The notes beneath the pieces were generated by a model. That model had not been told where the DNA came from and did no database searches. It worked only from the letters and a program-made list of their open reading frames with translations. A stretch of 64,000 nt of DNA from UASB124 sp964446935 (GTDB lineage: Bacteria > Babelota > Babeliae > Babelales > RVW-14): the NCBI GenBank assembly GCA_964446935.1, contig CAYUQI010000005.1, forward strand, positions 4,615-68,614. The letters run 5' to 3'. Below, in pieces: positions 8,259-17,196 of the stretch (position 1 is the first letter of the stretch; each line of letters starts with the position of its first letter). Both the position numbers and the translations under genes were made by a program.

Positions 8259-9997
8259 GATACACCCCGCTTTATTTTACCCGGAAAATAGCGTAGGAGC
8301 AAGCTTGCTTTTGGCCATTGGACCGAGTTTTTGATAATAAGGTAGTCGTTTTCAGCCCTTTGGGCACTTCGTTGAGGTTGGTGTGGTTGTTGTGTGGGAG
8401 TTGCCGATGTTGTAGTTTGTGCTTGTAGTTTGGGTTGTGGGGTGATTAGGACTCGCGGTGAAGGTGCATAGGCAAATCCGGTATACCCTTGAAAGAATTG
8501 GCAAAATGATGGAAACCAGAGATTTTTGGTTTCTGTTATTTTATTTTTAAAGAAGGTGCTTTCGGTGTTGAGTTGGATGATGACCTGTTTACTTTCGTCC
8601 TCTTTCTTGATCAATGTTGCTTGTTTAAAGATTGAGCAAAGAACAGGGTCAGGTATTTGAGTAATAGCATTGACGAAACAATCCCAATCAGAGGGGGGCT
8701 GGATAGGCTGCTCAGGCGCTGATGGTTGAGGTGAAGGCGTGGGTGCTTCATGGGGTGGAAGGGTTGCGGTTGCTACAGGTACAACTGGGGTGCTTGGCAA
8801 ATGCTGAGGCTCAGGGATTGTCGCACGTGATGGTGTCTGTGTGATATCTTTACATGATTTGATGAGCTCATGAACATCAGCAATATCAACTTGCTGGCAC
8901 AATTGTACAAGTATCATTTCTAGAAAAAGATGTTTTCTGCTTGTTTTCAAGAAAAGCTCTTCCTGGGACCACAGGAGAGTGAAGATGGCGTTGATACGGT
9001 TGAGAGAGCATCCTTGGGCAATAATGGTTAGTTGATCACGATGTGCTTGAAAACCACCGGGGATAGTTTGGACACCGTATTTAATCCATACCAAAGCTCG
9101 GCAGAGGTGGACAAGCATGTCCCATAGCAGCTGTGGAGACCGTTGTTCAAAATTAATTGTTTGCAAGAGGTCAAGTAGTTTTGGTGCATTTTGCTCGAGA
9201 ATACGCTGGAAGATGGTGAATAATTGTTGTGTGCTTATTTTACCTAAAACGTCATGAATGGTTTGTTCCGTAATATGATCACTTGAAAAACGTACACGTT
9301 CAAGGAGGTTGATGGCATCGCGTACCGAGCCTTCAGTTTCATCCAGAAGTACATCAAGTGCGGCTGGATCAATAATAACGCCTTCATTGGTACAAATAGT
9401 GGTAAGGTGATTTTTGAGCGTTTCATTGTCGATGGGGTTGAATGTTAGCTGAAAACAACGAGAAAGTACTGTTGTTGGGAACTTATTACTTTCTGTGGTT
9501 GCTAGGATAAACATGACGGAGGCGGGTGGTTCTTCAAGTACCTTTAAGAAGGCATTAAAGGCTGCTTTACTGAGCATGTGAGCTTCATCAATCAAATATA
9601 TCTTTTTGCGTCCTACCAAGGGCATGTAGCTTGAGGCATCAATAATTTGGCGAACATTATCAACCCCGGTATGGGATGCTGCGTCAATTTCAATAAAATC
9701 TGGATGGTCTCCTTTGCTCATGGCTATGCATGAAGAGCATGTAAGGCAAGGCAACGAGATATTTGGATCTTTTTGGAATGTGTCGACATGGTGACAATTA
9801 ACGGCAGCCGCAAATACACGCGCTGTTGTTGTTTTACCGCATCCGCGTTGTCCTGCAAAGAGATATACAGGAAACAACTTGTTAAGGAATAAGCTGTTTT
9901 TAAGCATGCGAAGGGTGATTGGTTGACCAACAATCGTATCAAATGATTGTGGTCGCCATTTGCGAGCAAGATTGAGATTTTGTGTTTGTGTTGTCAT
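8255..9997 (-). CDS. dnaX: DNA polymerase III gamma/tau subunit
   Basis: A 580-residue clamp-loader ATPase. Near the N-terminus are RKWRPQSFDTIVGQ, Walker A GQRGCGKTT (about residue 50), a four-cysteine zinc site ending CLTCSSC, DEAHML, and the sensor segment TVLSRCFQL. A Pro/Gln/Thr-rich linker follows residue ~385, then a small C-terminal domain, so a tau-like form is encoded. I looked for the classic A-AAA-AAG slippery site and did not recognise one, so separate gamma production is unproven. The SD is weak. The gene lies just downstream of the SRP RNA and tRNA-Ser, an arrangement also known around dnaX in Firmicutes. The stop overlaps der. Confidence 0.93.
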   Translation of the reverse strand: MTTQTQNLNLARKWRPQSFDTIVGQPITLRMLKNSLFLNKLFPVYLFAGQRGCGKTTTARVFAAAVNCHHVDTFQKDPNISLPCLTCSSCIAMSKGDHPDFIEIDAASHTGVDNVRQIIDASSYMPLVGRKKIYLIDEAHMLSKAAFNAFLKVLEEPPASVMFILATTESNKFPTTVLSRCFQLTFNPIDNETLKNHLTTICTNEGVIIDPAALDVLLDETEGSVRDAINLLERVRFSSDHITEQTIHDVLGKISTQQLFTIFQRILEQNAPKLLDLLQTINFEQRSPQLLWDMLVHLCRALVWIKYGVQTIPGGFQAHRDQLTIIAQGCSLNRINAIFTLLWSQEELFLKTSRKHLFLEMILVQLCQQVDIADVHELIKSCKDITQTPSRATIPEPQHLPSTPVVPVATATLPPHEAPTPSPQPSAPEQPIQPPSDWDCFVNAITQIPDPVLCSIFKQATLIKKEDESKQVIIQLNTESTFFKNKITETKNLWFPSFCQFFQGYTGFAYAPSPRVLITPQPKLQAQTTTSATPTQQPHQPQRSAQRAENDYLIIKNSVQWPKASLLLRYFPGKIKRGVS

Positions 9998-10093
9998 GAT
10001 AATGATTTTTAGTAATGCTGGTGGGAATTCTTATAACAGTTCACACCAGTATACCCAGTTTTTCGTAATTGTGAGTATTGATGAAAAAAAAGA

Positions 10094-10174
10094 GGGCACG
10101 GTACAGAGAAGTATTACCCCTGCTGCTTCCTTCCGGACCTGACAGATTATGCAACACCTCAACTTACCATGCCC
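10094..10174 (-). ncRNA. ffs: Bacterial signal recognition particle RNA (4.5S type)
   Basis: Read on the minus strand, this stretch contains the near-universal SRP domain IV loop CAGGTCCGGAAGGAAGCAGC (10119-10143 region), including the GGAAG internal loop and AGCAG side. It is flanked by complementary arms starting GGGCATGGT and ending ACCGTGCCC, which close a single long hairpin of about 80 nt. A run of T residues follows on the minus strand (10084-10090) and looks like an intrinsic terminator tail. The RNA scaffolds Ffh for membrane targeting. No Alu domain is present, so it is the short form. It lies between tRNA-Ser and dnaX. Confidence 0.93.
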
Positions 10175-10256
10175 AATTTGTAAAGAACTTTGTTATGTCA
10201 AAATTTAAATTTACTGGCCTGCCATACGAAGCCACGAGCAAAGCGAGGGCGAAGTA

Positions 10257-10348
10257 TGGTGGAGAGAGAGGGATTCGAACCCTCGATGCCCCTTTCAGGA
10301 CATACATGATTTCCAATCATGCGCTTTCGACCACTCAGCCATCTCTCC
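10257..10348 (-). tRNA. tRNA-Ser (GGA)
   Basis: A minus-strand 92-nt tRNA with acceptor GGAGAGA/TCTCTCC, D-arm GGCTGAGTGG, anticodon loop TTGGAAA (anticodon GGA), a long variable arm as expected for serine, T-arm GAGGG-TTCGAAT-CCCTC, and an encoded CCA. The base before CCA reads A, whereas serine tRNAs usually carry G there. It starts 9 bp after the rpsB stop and precedes the SRP RNA, so it is probably processed out of a longer transcript. Confidence 0.93.
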
Positions 10349-10357
10349 TGACTGGCA

Positions 10358-11440
10358 TTATTCCTTTTTAGCTGTTGTTTTTTTCTCTGGCTGTTTAGCG
10401 GCGGCGGTAGGACGAGCAACTTTTTTTATTTCTTTATGCTCAGGTTCGGCTGCTTTTTTTGTTTCGACGTTAGCTGCCTTTTTGTGTTCTGGTTCAGCAA
10501 CTTTTGGCGTTCTTGGTTTTACTTCAATTTTTTCAGTTTTTTCAACTTTAGTATGTTCAGTTTTTACGTGTTCAATTTTTGGTTTTTCAATCTTTTCATC
10601 ATGATGTTTTGCTTCATGTGTTTCATGTTTTTCTGGCGCTTTAGTGGGCTGAACATGCGCTTTGCGTTCCATTTTTGCGTGTAGTTCTTTTGCTTCGGTG
10701 ACTGCTTTTACCTGAGCCTTACGTGCTTCAAGTTCTGCGGCTCTTGTTTTTGCCAGAGTAGCTTCGTACGTGGAAACACCTTCTTTAATTTGTTCTGTTA
10801 AAAAATCAAAAATGAAGGTAATTGATTTTGGAGAATCGTCATTTCCAGGAATAACGAATGTTACTCCTTCTGGATCAGCATTGGTGTCAACTAATGCAAC
10901 AACGGGAATGCCTAGACGAGATGCTTCTTTAACAGCGGAACGTTCTTTGGTGACATCGACAATGATGATAGCGGCTGGTGGATAATCCAAGTCGATAATA
11001 CCTCCAACATTTTTCTCCAAACGAGCAACCTCTTTTTGGATCATACTAATTTCTTTTTTCTTATAATGAGTTGTTGATTTTTGAAGTACGTCACGCATAT
11101 GCAGGAGACGTGTTACAGCTTTCTTTACTTGATCATAGTTACTCAATGTTCCACCAACCCATCGGTGAACAACAAATGGCATATGAACAGTATTTGCTGT
11201 TTTCTGAATGATAGATTGTGCTGGCTTTTTTGTTCCCACTAGAAGAAACTTGCCACCAGTGCTGGCAACTTCTTTAAGGAATTTTCCAGCGCGTTCAAGT
11301 AAAAAAGCTGTTTTGGAAACATCAATAAGGTGGACGCGGTTTTTGGCGCCCCAAATGAAGGGTCTCATTTTAGGTGACCAACGTGATGTTTTGTGACCAA
11401 AATGAACACCTGCTTCAAGCATTTTCTTTAGATCGATCAT
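10358..11440 (-). CDS. rpsB: 30S ribosomal protein S2 with long charged C-terminal tail
   Basis: The S2 core is clear: MIDLKKMLEAGVHFGHKTSRW at the start, then FIWGAKNRVHLIDVSKT, HRWVGGTLSN, and IVDVTKERSAVKEASRLGIPVVALVDTN across the longer conserved region. S2 proteins are usually 230-260 residues, while this one has 360. The extra ~120 residues are a low-complexity Lys/Glu/Ala/His tail with repeated EKIE-, EHK- and KKAAEPEH-like units. The tail probably reaches outside the subunit; its role is unknown. The gene is separated by about 42 kb from tsf-pyrH-frr, which normally follow rpsB. Here it leads directly into tRNA-Ser, SRP RNA and dnaX. Confidence 0.95.
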   Translation of the reverse strand: MIDLKKMLEAGVHFGHKTSRWSPKMRPFIWGAKNRVHLIDVSKTAFLLERAGKFLKEVASTGGKFLLVGTKKPAQSIIQKTANTVHMPFVVHRWVGGTLSNYDQVKKAVTRLLHMRDVLQKSTTHYKKKEISMIQKEVARLEKNVGGIIDLDYPPAAIIIVDVTKERSAVKEASRLGIPVVALVDTNADPEGVTFVIPGNDDSPKSITFIFDFLTEQIKEGVSTYEATLAKTRAAELEARKAQVKAVTEAKELHAKMERKAHVQPTKAPEKHETHEAKHHDEKIEKPKIEHVKTEHTKVEKTEKIEVKPRTPKVAEPEHKKAANVETKKAAEPEHKEIKKVARPTAAAKQPEKKTTAKKE

Positions 11441-11543
11441 GTGAAAATCTCCCGGGTTTTAGCTATTGTTTCTTTGGGTCTTTTCGACCACCCGCGACAT
11501 AAGAAACAAGGTTATACTTATGATTATTCAAAAAGATAATTAA

Positions 11544-11571
11544 AGCCTAACAAAAGGGCATTTTTTAGCAA
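11544..11571 (-). promoter_or_regulatory. Candidate promoter for rpsB
   Basis: Read on the minus strand: TTGCTA, 16-bp spacer, TAGGCT followed by TTAA. The -35 is good and the -10 matches only partly, but the same TAGGCTTTAA string follows a TTGATA -35 upstream of the secreted gene at 41617. About 100 nt of leader separates it from the rpsB ATG. Confidence 0.35.
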
Positions 11572-11611
11572 GTTTTATTCTACTTTGCCAAAAAACCATA
11601 TTTAAGCAACC

Positions 11612-13000
11612 TTATTTTTGTCCAATAACTTTATTAGACTCAATGGTTGTTGTGTATTTCCTGCCAGTTAACATGGCCAAAAACGCCCATGCACAAGCGA
11701 CGACGATAGAAATACCTGACCCTGCAACTAAGCATATATAAGCCGAACTAAAGTATGTTGTAAGTGCATTGAAGGTTGAGCCAGTTGTTTTTGAAGCTGT
11801 TCTACCAAATGATTCAATCCATGCTTTTGATTTAAATCTGATATCTTTTGTTGTTGGGATAAAAAGAATCTCTCTCAATGGGTGATTGATGCCGTAATTA
11901 AGCGCTCGAAGCACAACCATAACGATGAAGATAATTATGAGTTTAGGATAAAATACGGGCAATAAAGCCATTGCAAGAGTAATAATAGGCATCAGTATAA
12001 GGCTTGCTTGAACTCCAAAATGTTTGAGGAGTGTTGATGTGCCAAAAAGTGCAAAGAAAAAACTCAAAAATTGAAATGCACACGTGTATAAAAGCATAAA
12101 TGAACTCATTGCGGTAACTTGATTGTGTGCTTCTATGGACATGAGAACATGCATTTGATAATCAAAAATAATATTAATTACCTCATAACTGAATACGAGC
12201 CCGAAGATACCGAGCACGTAGGGCTGAGCAAGCATTTGTTTAAGACCTTCAAAAAGAGATGTCCTTTCTTTGGATGCTTCTTGTTTGATATCGGCTGTGT
12301 ATGCAGCTTCATAGCCTCGCAAATGATCAGCGGGTATCTTTTTGATGATAATGCTGATGCAGCACATCGCCAAGATTAAAAGAAGTGCTGTGCTGCCTGT
12401 CAATAGTGGAATAATGATGTGTCCAGGGTATGCTATTTTTTCAATTAGAATCCAGCTTATAAATGTTGTTGATATGCCGCCGATGCGAGATCCTGCAACA
12501 ATAAAGCCATAGGATTTTTTGGCAATGCCTGGGGTTGTTATTGAATTAATAAAGCTCCAAAAAGTTCCAACAATGAGTGCTTGAAAGAGGTCCATACAAA
12601 TTTCAAATGCCCATCCAGTAATGCGTGATGAACTTGTTTGAGTATTAGGAATGCCGTAGACAGGGTGAGCGAACAAAAATGCAAATATGAGTGTGGCGCA
12701 TGCATAAAAACCAAGAAAGGAGAAAACTACATATTGCCGTTTAAATGTATCAGTGATTTTCGAATGAAGCATCATAGCTGGAATGGTAAAAAAGACACTT
12801 AAAATTTTAGAGATCGGTTCATATTCTCTGCCAACAAACCCAAGAAATATTGATGTTTTAAATGATCGAAGAATTGAGTATGAGCCTATAATGAAGAAAA
12901 AGGTTGCTGCTGATAAAATAAGCTTAAGTCTTTCGCTGCTGTCTATTTGCAAATGTTTTTCAAGAAAAGAAAAAAATTTCGTTGTTAATCGAGTACTCAT
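11612..13000 (-). CDS. Nucleotide transporter, ATP/ADP translocase (NTT/TLC) family, copy 2
   Basis: A 462-residue polytopic protein of the bacterial/plastid ATP:ADP antiporter family, unrelated to mitochondrial carriers. Family segments seen are ILRSFKTSIFLGFVGREYEP in helix 1-2, FLFAHPVYGIPNT, GTFWSFINSITTPGIAKKSYGF and GSRIGGIS, and later YGINHPLREILFIPTTKDIRFKSKAWIESFG. About eleven to twelve hydrophobic helices fit the family. Members import host ATP for ADP in Chlamydia, Rickettsia and other energy parasites, or import other nucleotides or NAD. Substrate specificity cannot be read from sequence. It lies 33 bp after its paralogue and is probably co-transcribed with it. Confidence 0.88.
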   Translation of the reverse strand: MSTRLTTKFFSFLEKHLQIDSSERLKLILSAATFFFIIGSYSILRSFKTSIFLGFVGREYEPISKILSVFFTIPAMMLHSKITDTFKRQYVVFSFLGFYACATLIFAFLFAHPVYGIPNTQTSSSRITGWAFEICMDLFQALIVGTFWSFINSITTPGIAKKSYGFIVAGSRIGGISTTFISWILIEKIAYPGHIIIPLLTGSTALLLILAMCCISIIIKKIPADHLRGYEAAYTADIKQEASKERTSLFEGLKQMLAQPYVLGIFGLVFSYEVINIIFDYQMHVLMSIEAHNQVTAMSSFMLLYTCAFQFLSFFFALFGTSTLLKHFGVQASLILMPIITLAMALLPVFYPKLIIIFIVMVVLRALNYGINHPLREILFIPTTKDIRFKSKAWIESFGRTASKTTGSTFNALTTYFSSAYICLVAGSGISIVVACAWAFLAMLTGRKYTTTIESNKVIGQK

Positions 13001-13033
13001 AGCTTCCTCATCTTAGTGATAATCTATGTAAGA

Positions 13034-14440
13034 TTAAAATTCTTCTTGTCCGTTAACTTGCCCAATTACCCGTTTGTTATCAATTGCATCTTGAAGTGTT
13101 TTGCCGAGAAAATACACAATAATGAGCCACAAAAAGTTAAGAGTTAGTCCTAACCCAAGGCTTGATATAAGGGCAAAGGCAGGTGTCGCGCCCTTAATGG
13201 ATACATTGAAAAGTGATCCAAAACTTTTTGCGATACGCGATCCAAATGCATCGGTCCACGTTTTAGCTTTATATTTTATGTCTTTTGTTGTTGGGATATA
13301 TAAAACTTCTCTGGTTGGATGATTAAAAGCATAATTAATTGAGCGCAAAGCAACAAGAACAGCAAAGAATATTCCTGCTGAAGGAATTATATAGGTTATT
13401 ATAAGGAGGATCATGCAAAGAAGTGGAAAAATAAACAAGGAAAGTCGAATGCCAATAACACGCAAAAGAGGCGTTGTTCCAAATAAAGAAATACCAAGAC
13501 CAATTAGGTTATAGAGAAAATAATAAAATGCGTAATATGCGGTCATAGCGCCGACGGATGGTGTTGTTGCATCTGCGTGAAGTGCTACCCACCAATCAAA
13601 AATAACAACCATGATTTCATAAAAGGCAACTAAGGAAAAGATGCCAAGAACATAAGGGTTTCGAATCATGATAAAAAGCCCATCAAATGAGCTTTTGAAT
13701 GAATTAATAAACCCCATTGAAGCTCTTTTTTTATGTTTTTCGAGTTGGTATGCTGCTTCGTAACCATGCATAAAATCATCAGAGACGTTTGTTATGAGCA
13801 TATGGATAGAATATGCAGATGCAATTAACATACAGCTTCCTATTGCTAAGGAACCTGGTAATAGCATTAATTGTGATTGCACATTTGTGTTTATTAGTAT
13901 GAGATAAAGCGTTCCTGCTGAAAGGATTCCACCTATTTTTGATCCTGCTGCAAAAAAACCATAGTAATTTTTTGCATCCTTAGGATTGTTGATGGAGTCT
14001 GCAAATGACCAGAAGACGGTGGCAAAAAAGGCATCAAAGCTTTCCATGAAAAAATAAAAGGCCCACCCAAGGAGTCGGCCTGAATTTACTTCTGTATTGG
14101 CAAGTCCATATACTGGATGCGTAAAGAGAAATGCAAAAATGAGACCCCCTATAGCATGAAAAAGCATAAAACAATATAAAAGGTGATGTCTTCGAAGCCA
14201 GTCAACAAGTTTTGAGTACAAAAGAATTAGCGGAATGATAAAAAATAAAGAATAAAGTTTTGCATTGGGAACTTGGTAAGCTCCAACCATTTTTGAAAAA
14301 ATAGAAACTTTGAGTGGACGCCAAATAACAAGGCAACAGGACATGAGAAGAAAGGTTAATGAAAGAAAAAATACCTTGCGCTTAAACTCTGGTTTAATTC
14401 CCCACAAATCTTGAAACGTCAGTTTAAGCCGGTCTAGCAT
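13034..14440 (-). CDS. Nucleotide transporter, ATP/ADP translocase (NTT/TLC) family, copy 1
   Basis: A 468-residue paralogue of the downstream gene, with the same landmarks: VIWRPLKVSIFSKMVG, FLFTHPVYGLANTEVNSGRLLGW in two parts, VFWSFADSINNPKDAKNYYGFFAAGSKIGG, and INYAFNHPTREVLYIPTTKDIKYKAKTWTDAFGS across the conserved C-terminal half. SD AAGGGG precedes the ATG. Both copies are full length with no frame disruption, so both are probably functional. Tandem divergent NTTs often split roles (ATP/ADP exchange versus net nucleotide uptake); that split is an inference here. It is the first gene of the pair and is divergent from lon. Confidence 0.88.
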   Translation of the reverse strand: MLDRLKLTFQDLWGIKPEFKRKVFFLSLTFLLMSCCLVIWRPLKVSIFSKMVGAYQVPNAKLYSLFFIIPLILLYSKLVDWLRRHHLLYCFMLFHAIGGLIFAFLFTHPVYGLANTEVNSGRLLGWAFYFFMESFDAFFATVFWSFADSINNPKDAKNYYGFFAAGSKIGGILSAGTLYLILINTNVQSQLMLLPGSLAIGSCMLIASAYSIHMLITNVSDDFMHGYEAAYQLEKHKKRASMGFINSFKSSFDGLFIMIRNPYVLGIFSLVAFYEIMVVIFDWWVALHADATTPSVGAMTAYYAFYYFLYNLIGLGISLFGTTPLLRVIGIRLSLFIFPLLCMILLIITYIIPSAGIFFAVLVALRSINYAFNHPTREVLYIPTTKDIKYKAKTWTDAFGSRIAKSFGSLFNVSIKGATPAFALISSLGLGLTLNFLWLIIVYFLGKTLQDAIDNKRVIGQVNGQEEF

Positions 14441-14742
14441 TGATACCCCTTGTCCTACGTTTTGCTCAGTTTGTTACGAGAGACCCCCATATGTGTATTG
14501 ACATGTTTGTTGTTGCGATCCCCTAACTTCAAAAATCATTTTGAAGCCTTTCAAAGTATAAAAGGAGCTACCAAAAAGTCAATTTTCAATCGATTAACGA
14601 TGTGTTTGTTCGATCCCAAAGGGTTTTTTCGAGGTTCTTGCCTTGTTGAAAGTTTTCAAGTAGGACTATACTTTTTAAAAAAAAGTTGATATTATCATTA
14701 TAAAGAAATCTAAGTATTTTCTATCATGAGTAAAAGAAGAAT
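14441..14742. other. Divergent intergenic region between nucleotide transporter operon and lon
   Basis: About 300 bp without a credible gene; the small frame 14450-14689 has no SD and no recognisable content. It holds a perfect inverted repeat at 14527-14546 (CTTCAAAA, 4-nt loop, TTTTGAAG). A second dyad, TTGAAA-G-TTTTCAA, near 14646-14659 overlaps a possible lon -35 (TTGAAA, short 15-bp spacer, TATACT at 14667). The position fits operators or promoters for both directions. I do not recognise a CIRCE or other named heat-shock element. Confidence 0.5.
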
Positions 14743-17160
14743 ATGGAAGAACTTATAAAATTAGAAAAAACTCAAATGTTGCCTGTTTTGCCGCTTAAAA
14801 ACATTATTGCTTTGCCCAAAAGCATCATTCCTGTTGTGGTTGGTCGAGCAATCTCAATTAATGCTGTTGATTTTGCAGTTCAGGCAAACAAAGAAATTTT
14901 TGTGACCGCTCAGAAATCAATTGATGTTGAAACCCCAACGCCTAATGATATTTATCATTATGGGACACGTGCATTAATTTTGCAAGTTGCTCGTATGCCC
15001 AATGGAACCCTTAAAATTCTTGTTGAGGGTATTTGCCGAGCGCATATCACCGAGGTGCGGCAAACGGAAGGCTTTATTGGCGTTGTTACCCAAGATCTGA
15101 TTCCAGTTCCTCTTGAACATACGTCAGAAAATCAGGCGTTATGGCGTAATCTTTTTGATTTATTCAAAGAATATGCGCAGTTAAGTGAAAAAATTTCTAG
15201 CGATGTAATGAGCCTTTTTAGAGGGATTGACGATATTGATTATTTAGCTGATACAATCGCAGTGCAAATGCATTTAAACCTTGAGGAACGACAAAAGGTT
15301 TTGGAGACTATTGACCTGCGAGAACGAGCCTTAATGCTGTGTGTTTTGTTGCAAAAAGAGATTGAGATTTTAAAAGCCGAACGCAGTATTCGTAAGCGTG
15401 TTCAAAGTCAAGTCGAAAAGAACCAAAAAGATTATTATTTAACAGAGCAAATGCGAGCCATTCAACGAGAGCTTGGACGTGATGATTTTCAGCAAGAGAT
15501 TGCTGATTTGCGTAAAAAAGCTAAAAAATTAAAGCTGTCACCAGATGTTCTTGAAAAGGTTGAGGCTGAATTACGTCGTTTAGAGCAGATGCAGCCAACA
15601 TCTCCTGAGGCTACGGTAAGTAGGAATTATGTTGATTGGATTTTGTCAGTTCCTTGGCATGCTCTTTCTCAAGATACCGTAAGCATGGAAGAGGCTGAAA
15701 AAATCCTCAATTCTTCGCATGCTGGGATGAAAAAAGCTAAAGAACGTATCATTGAATTTTTGGCGACGAAAAAATTTGCTAAAGATAATCTCAAACGATC
15801 TCCCATTATTTGTCTTGTTGGTCCTCCCGGTGTAGGCAAAACGTCACTTGGCCAGTCGATTGCTCAAGCACTCGGTCGTCCATTGGTACGAATTTCATTG
15901 GGCGGTGTGCGTGATGAAGCAGAAATACGTGGACATCGTAGAACATACATTGGAGCAATGCCTGGTAAAATCATTCAAGCCATGAAAAAAGTTAAGGTAA
16001 CCAACCCTGTTATACTTTTGGATGAAGTTGATAAAATGTCGACGGATTTCCGTGGTGATCCAGCTTCTGCACTTCTTGAAGTGCTTGACCCTGAACAGAA
16101 CAAAGCATTCGTTGATCACTTTCTCGAGGTTGATTACGATTTATCAAAAATTATGTTTATTACGACGGCCAATGTCATGGATAACATTCCGTATCCATTG
16201 CTTGACCGCATGGAATTAATCTTTTTATCTGGTTATACCGAGCAGGAAAAAGTTGAAATAGCACAAAGATTTTTAATGCCTAAATTACTCAAAGAACATG
16301 ATTTGCAGGTTGACCAAATTGATATTCCTGAGTCGGTGTTGAGAAAAATTATTGATGAATTTACTAAGGAAGCTGGTGTACGACAACTTGAACGCGTATT
16401 AGCTAAGCTTTTGCGTAAGAGCATTCTAAAGCTTTTGAAAGATAAAGATCGCAAAGAAAAAGTGTGTATAACATTTGAGCATCTGGATGAGTGGCTTGGG
16501 GTTCCTCCCTATCGAAGAGATGATCGCACCTTTGAACAAGCAAACGGGGTTGCTACTGGGTTAGCGTGGACTGAAGTAGGTGGTGACGTGCTCGATGTTG
16601 AAGTAACGGTGATGCGCGGCAAGGGAACGCTTACCATTACTGGTCAACTTGGCGATGTTATGCAAGAGTCGGCACAGGCAGCCATGAGCTACATTCGTTC
16701 TCGTGCCAAAGATTTTGGGCTAAAAGATAATTTTTATGCTGACATAGACGTGCACATTCATCTTCCTGAAGGTGCTATTCCTAAGGATGGACCATCTGCT
16801 GGTATTACTATGGCTGTTGCTTTGACATCAGCATTAACCCATGTGGCTATTCGACGTGATGTTGCTATGACGGGTGAAGTCACCTTGCGCGGACGAGTTC
16901 TTGCTATTGGTGGTTTGAAAGAGAAGTTATTAGCGGCAACACGTTTTGGTATCAATAAGGTTATTGTTCCTAGGAGCAATGCTAAAGACATTAAAGAATT
17001 TGAATATGAGCTCGATTCATCGTTGAAGATTATCTATGTTGATCATATGGATGAAGTGCTCAAAGAGGCTTTAGTCGCCGAACCAAAACTTATTGAACCA
17101 GCTAAAGGCAAGAAAAAGAAAGCAACTGGAAAGCGCGCTAAAAAACGCAAACCTGCTTAA
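14743..17160 (+). CDS. lon: ATP-dependent protease Lon
   Basis: An 805-residue protein with the full LonA order: N-terminal substrate domain (LPVLPLKNIIALPKSIIPVVVGR), coiled middle, AAA+ module with GPPGVGKTSLGQS near residue 360 and LLDEVDKM, and a C-terminal serine protease domain with catalytic Ser in KDGPSAGIT (about residue 685) and Lys in GGLKEKLLAA (about 725). Lon degrades misfolded and regulatory proteins in the cytoplasm. The last ~20 residues are a Lys/Arg-rich tail beyond the usual end. The SD is weak. It is convergent with waaA, with a 36-bp gap that contains a weak stem (GAGCAT/ATGCTTTTT). Confidence 0.96.
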   Translation: MEELIKLEKTQMLPVLPLKNIIALPKSIIPVVVGRAISINAVDFAVQANKEIFVTAQKSIDVETPTPNDIYHYGTRALILQVARMPNGTLKILVEGICRAHITEVRQTEGFIGVVTQDLIPVPLEHTSENQALWRNLFDLFKEYAQLSEKISSDVMSLFRGIDDIDYLADTIAVQMHLNLEERQKVLETIDLRERALMLCVLLQKEIEILKAERSIRKRVQSQVEKNQKDYYLTEQMRAIQRELGRDDFQQEIADLRKKAKKLKLSPDVLEKVEAELRRLEQMQPTSPEATVSRNYVDWILSVPWHALSQDTVSMEEAEKILNSSHAGMKKAKERIIEFLATKKFAKDNLKRSPIICLVGPPGVGKTSLGQSIAQALGRPLVRISLGGVRDEAEIRGHRRTYIGAMPGKIIQAMKKVKVTNPVILLDEVDKMSTDFRGDPASALLEVLDPEQNKAFVDHFLEVDYDLSKIMFITTANVMDNIPYPLLDRMELIFLSGYTEQEKVEIAQRFLMPKLLKEHDLQVDQIDIPESVLRKIIDEFTKEAGVRQLERVLAKLLRKSILKLLKDKDRKEKVCITFEHLDEWLGVPPYRRDDRTFEQANGVATGLAWTEVGGDVLDVEVTVMRGKGTLTITGQLGDVMQESAQAAMSYIRSRAKDFGLKDNFYADIDVHIHLPEGAIPKDGPSAGITMAVALTSALTHVAIRRDVAMTGEVTLRGRVLAIGGLKEKLLAATRFGINKVIVPRSNAKDIKEFEYELDSSLKIIYVDHMDEVLKEALVAEPKLIEPAKGKKKKATGKRAKKRKPA

Positions 17161-17196
17161 TAAGAGCATGTATTCGTTGTAAGAAGATGATGCTTT

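Noticed and set aside
8255..9997. Programmed frameshift in dnaX producing gamma
   Set aside because: I saw no A-AAA-AAG slippery heptamer with a following stem in the expected middle region.
10078..10419. Frames on both strands covering 10078-10419
   Set aside because: They lie over the SRP RNA, the tRNA-Ser and the end of rpsB, have no SD, and their products have no recognisable content.
10436..10684. 82-residue Phe/Trp-rich plus-strand frame
   Set aside because: Complement of the Lys/Glu-rich S2 tail.
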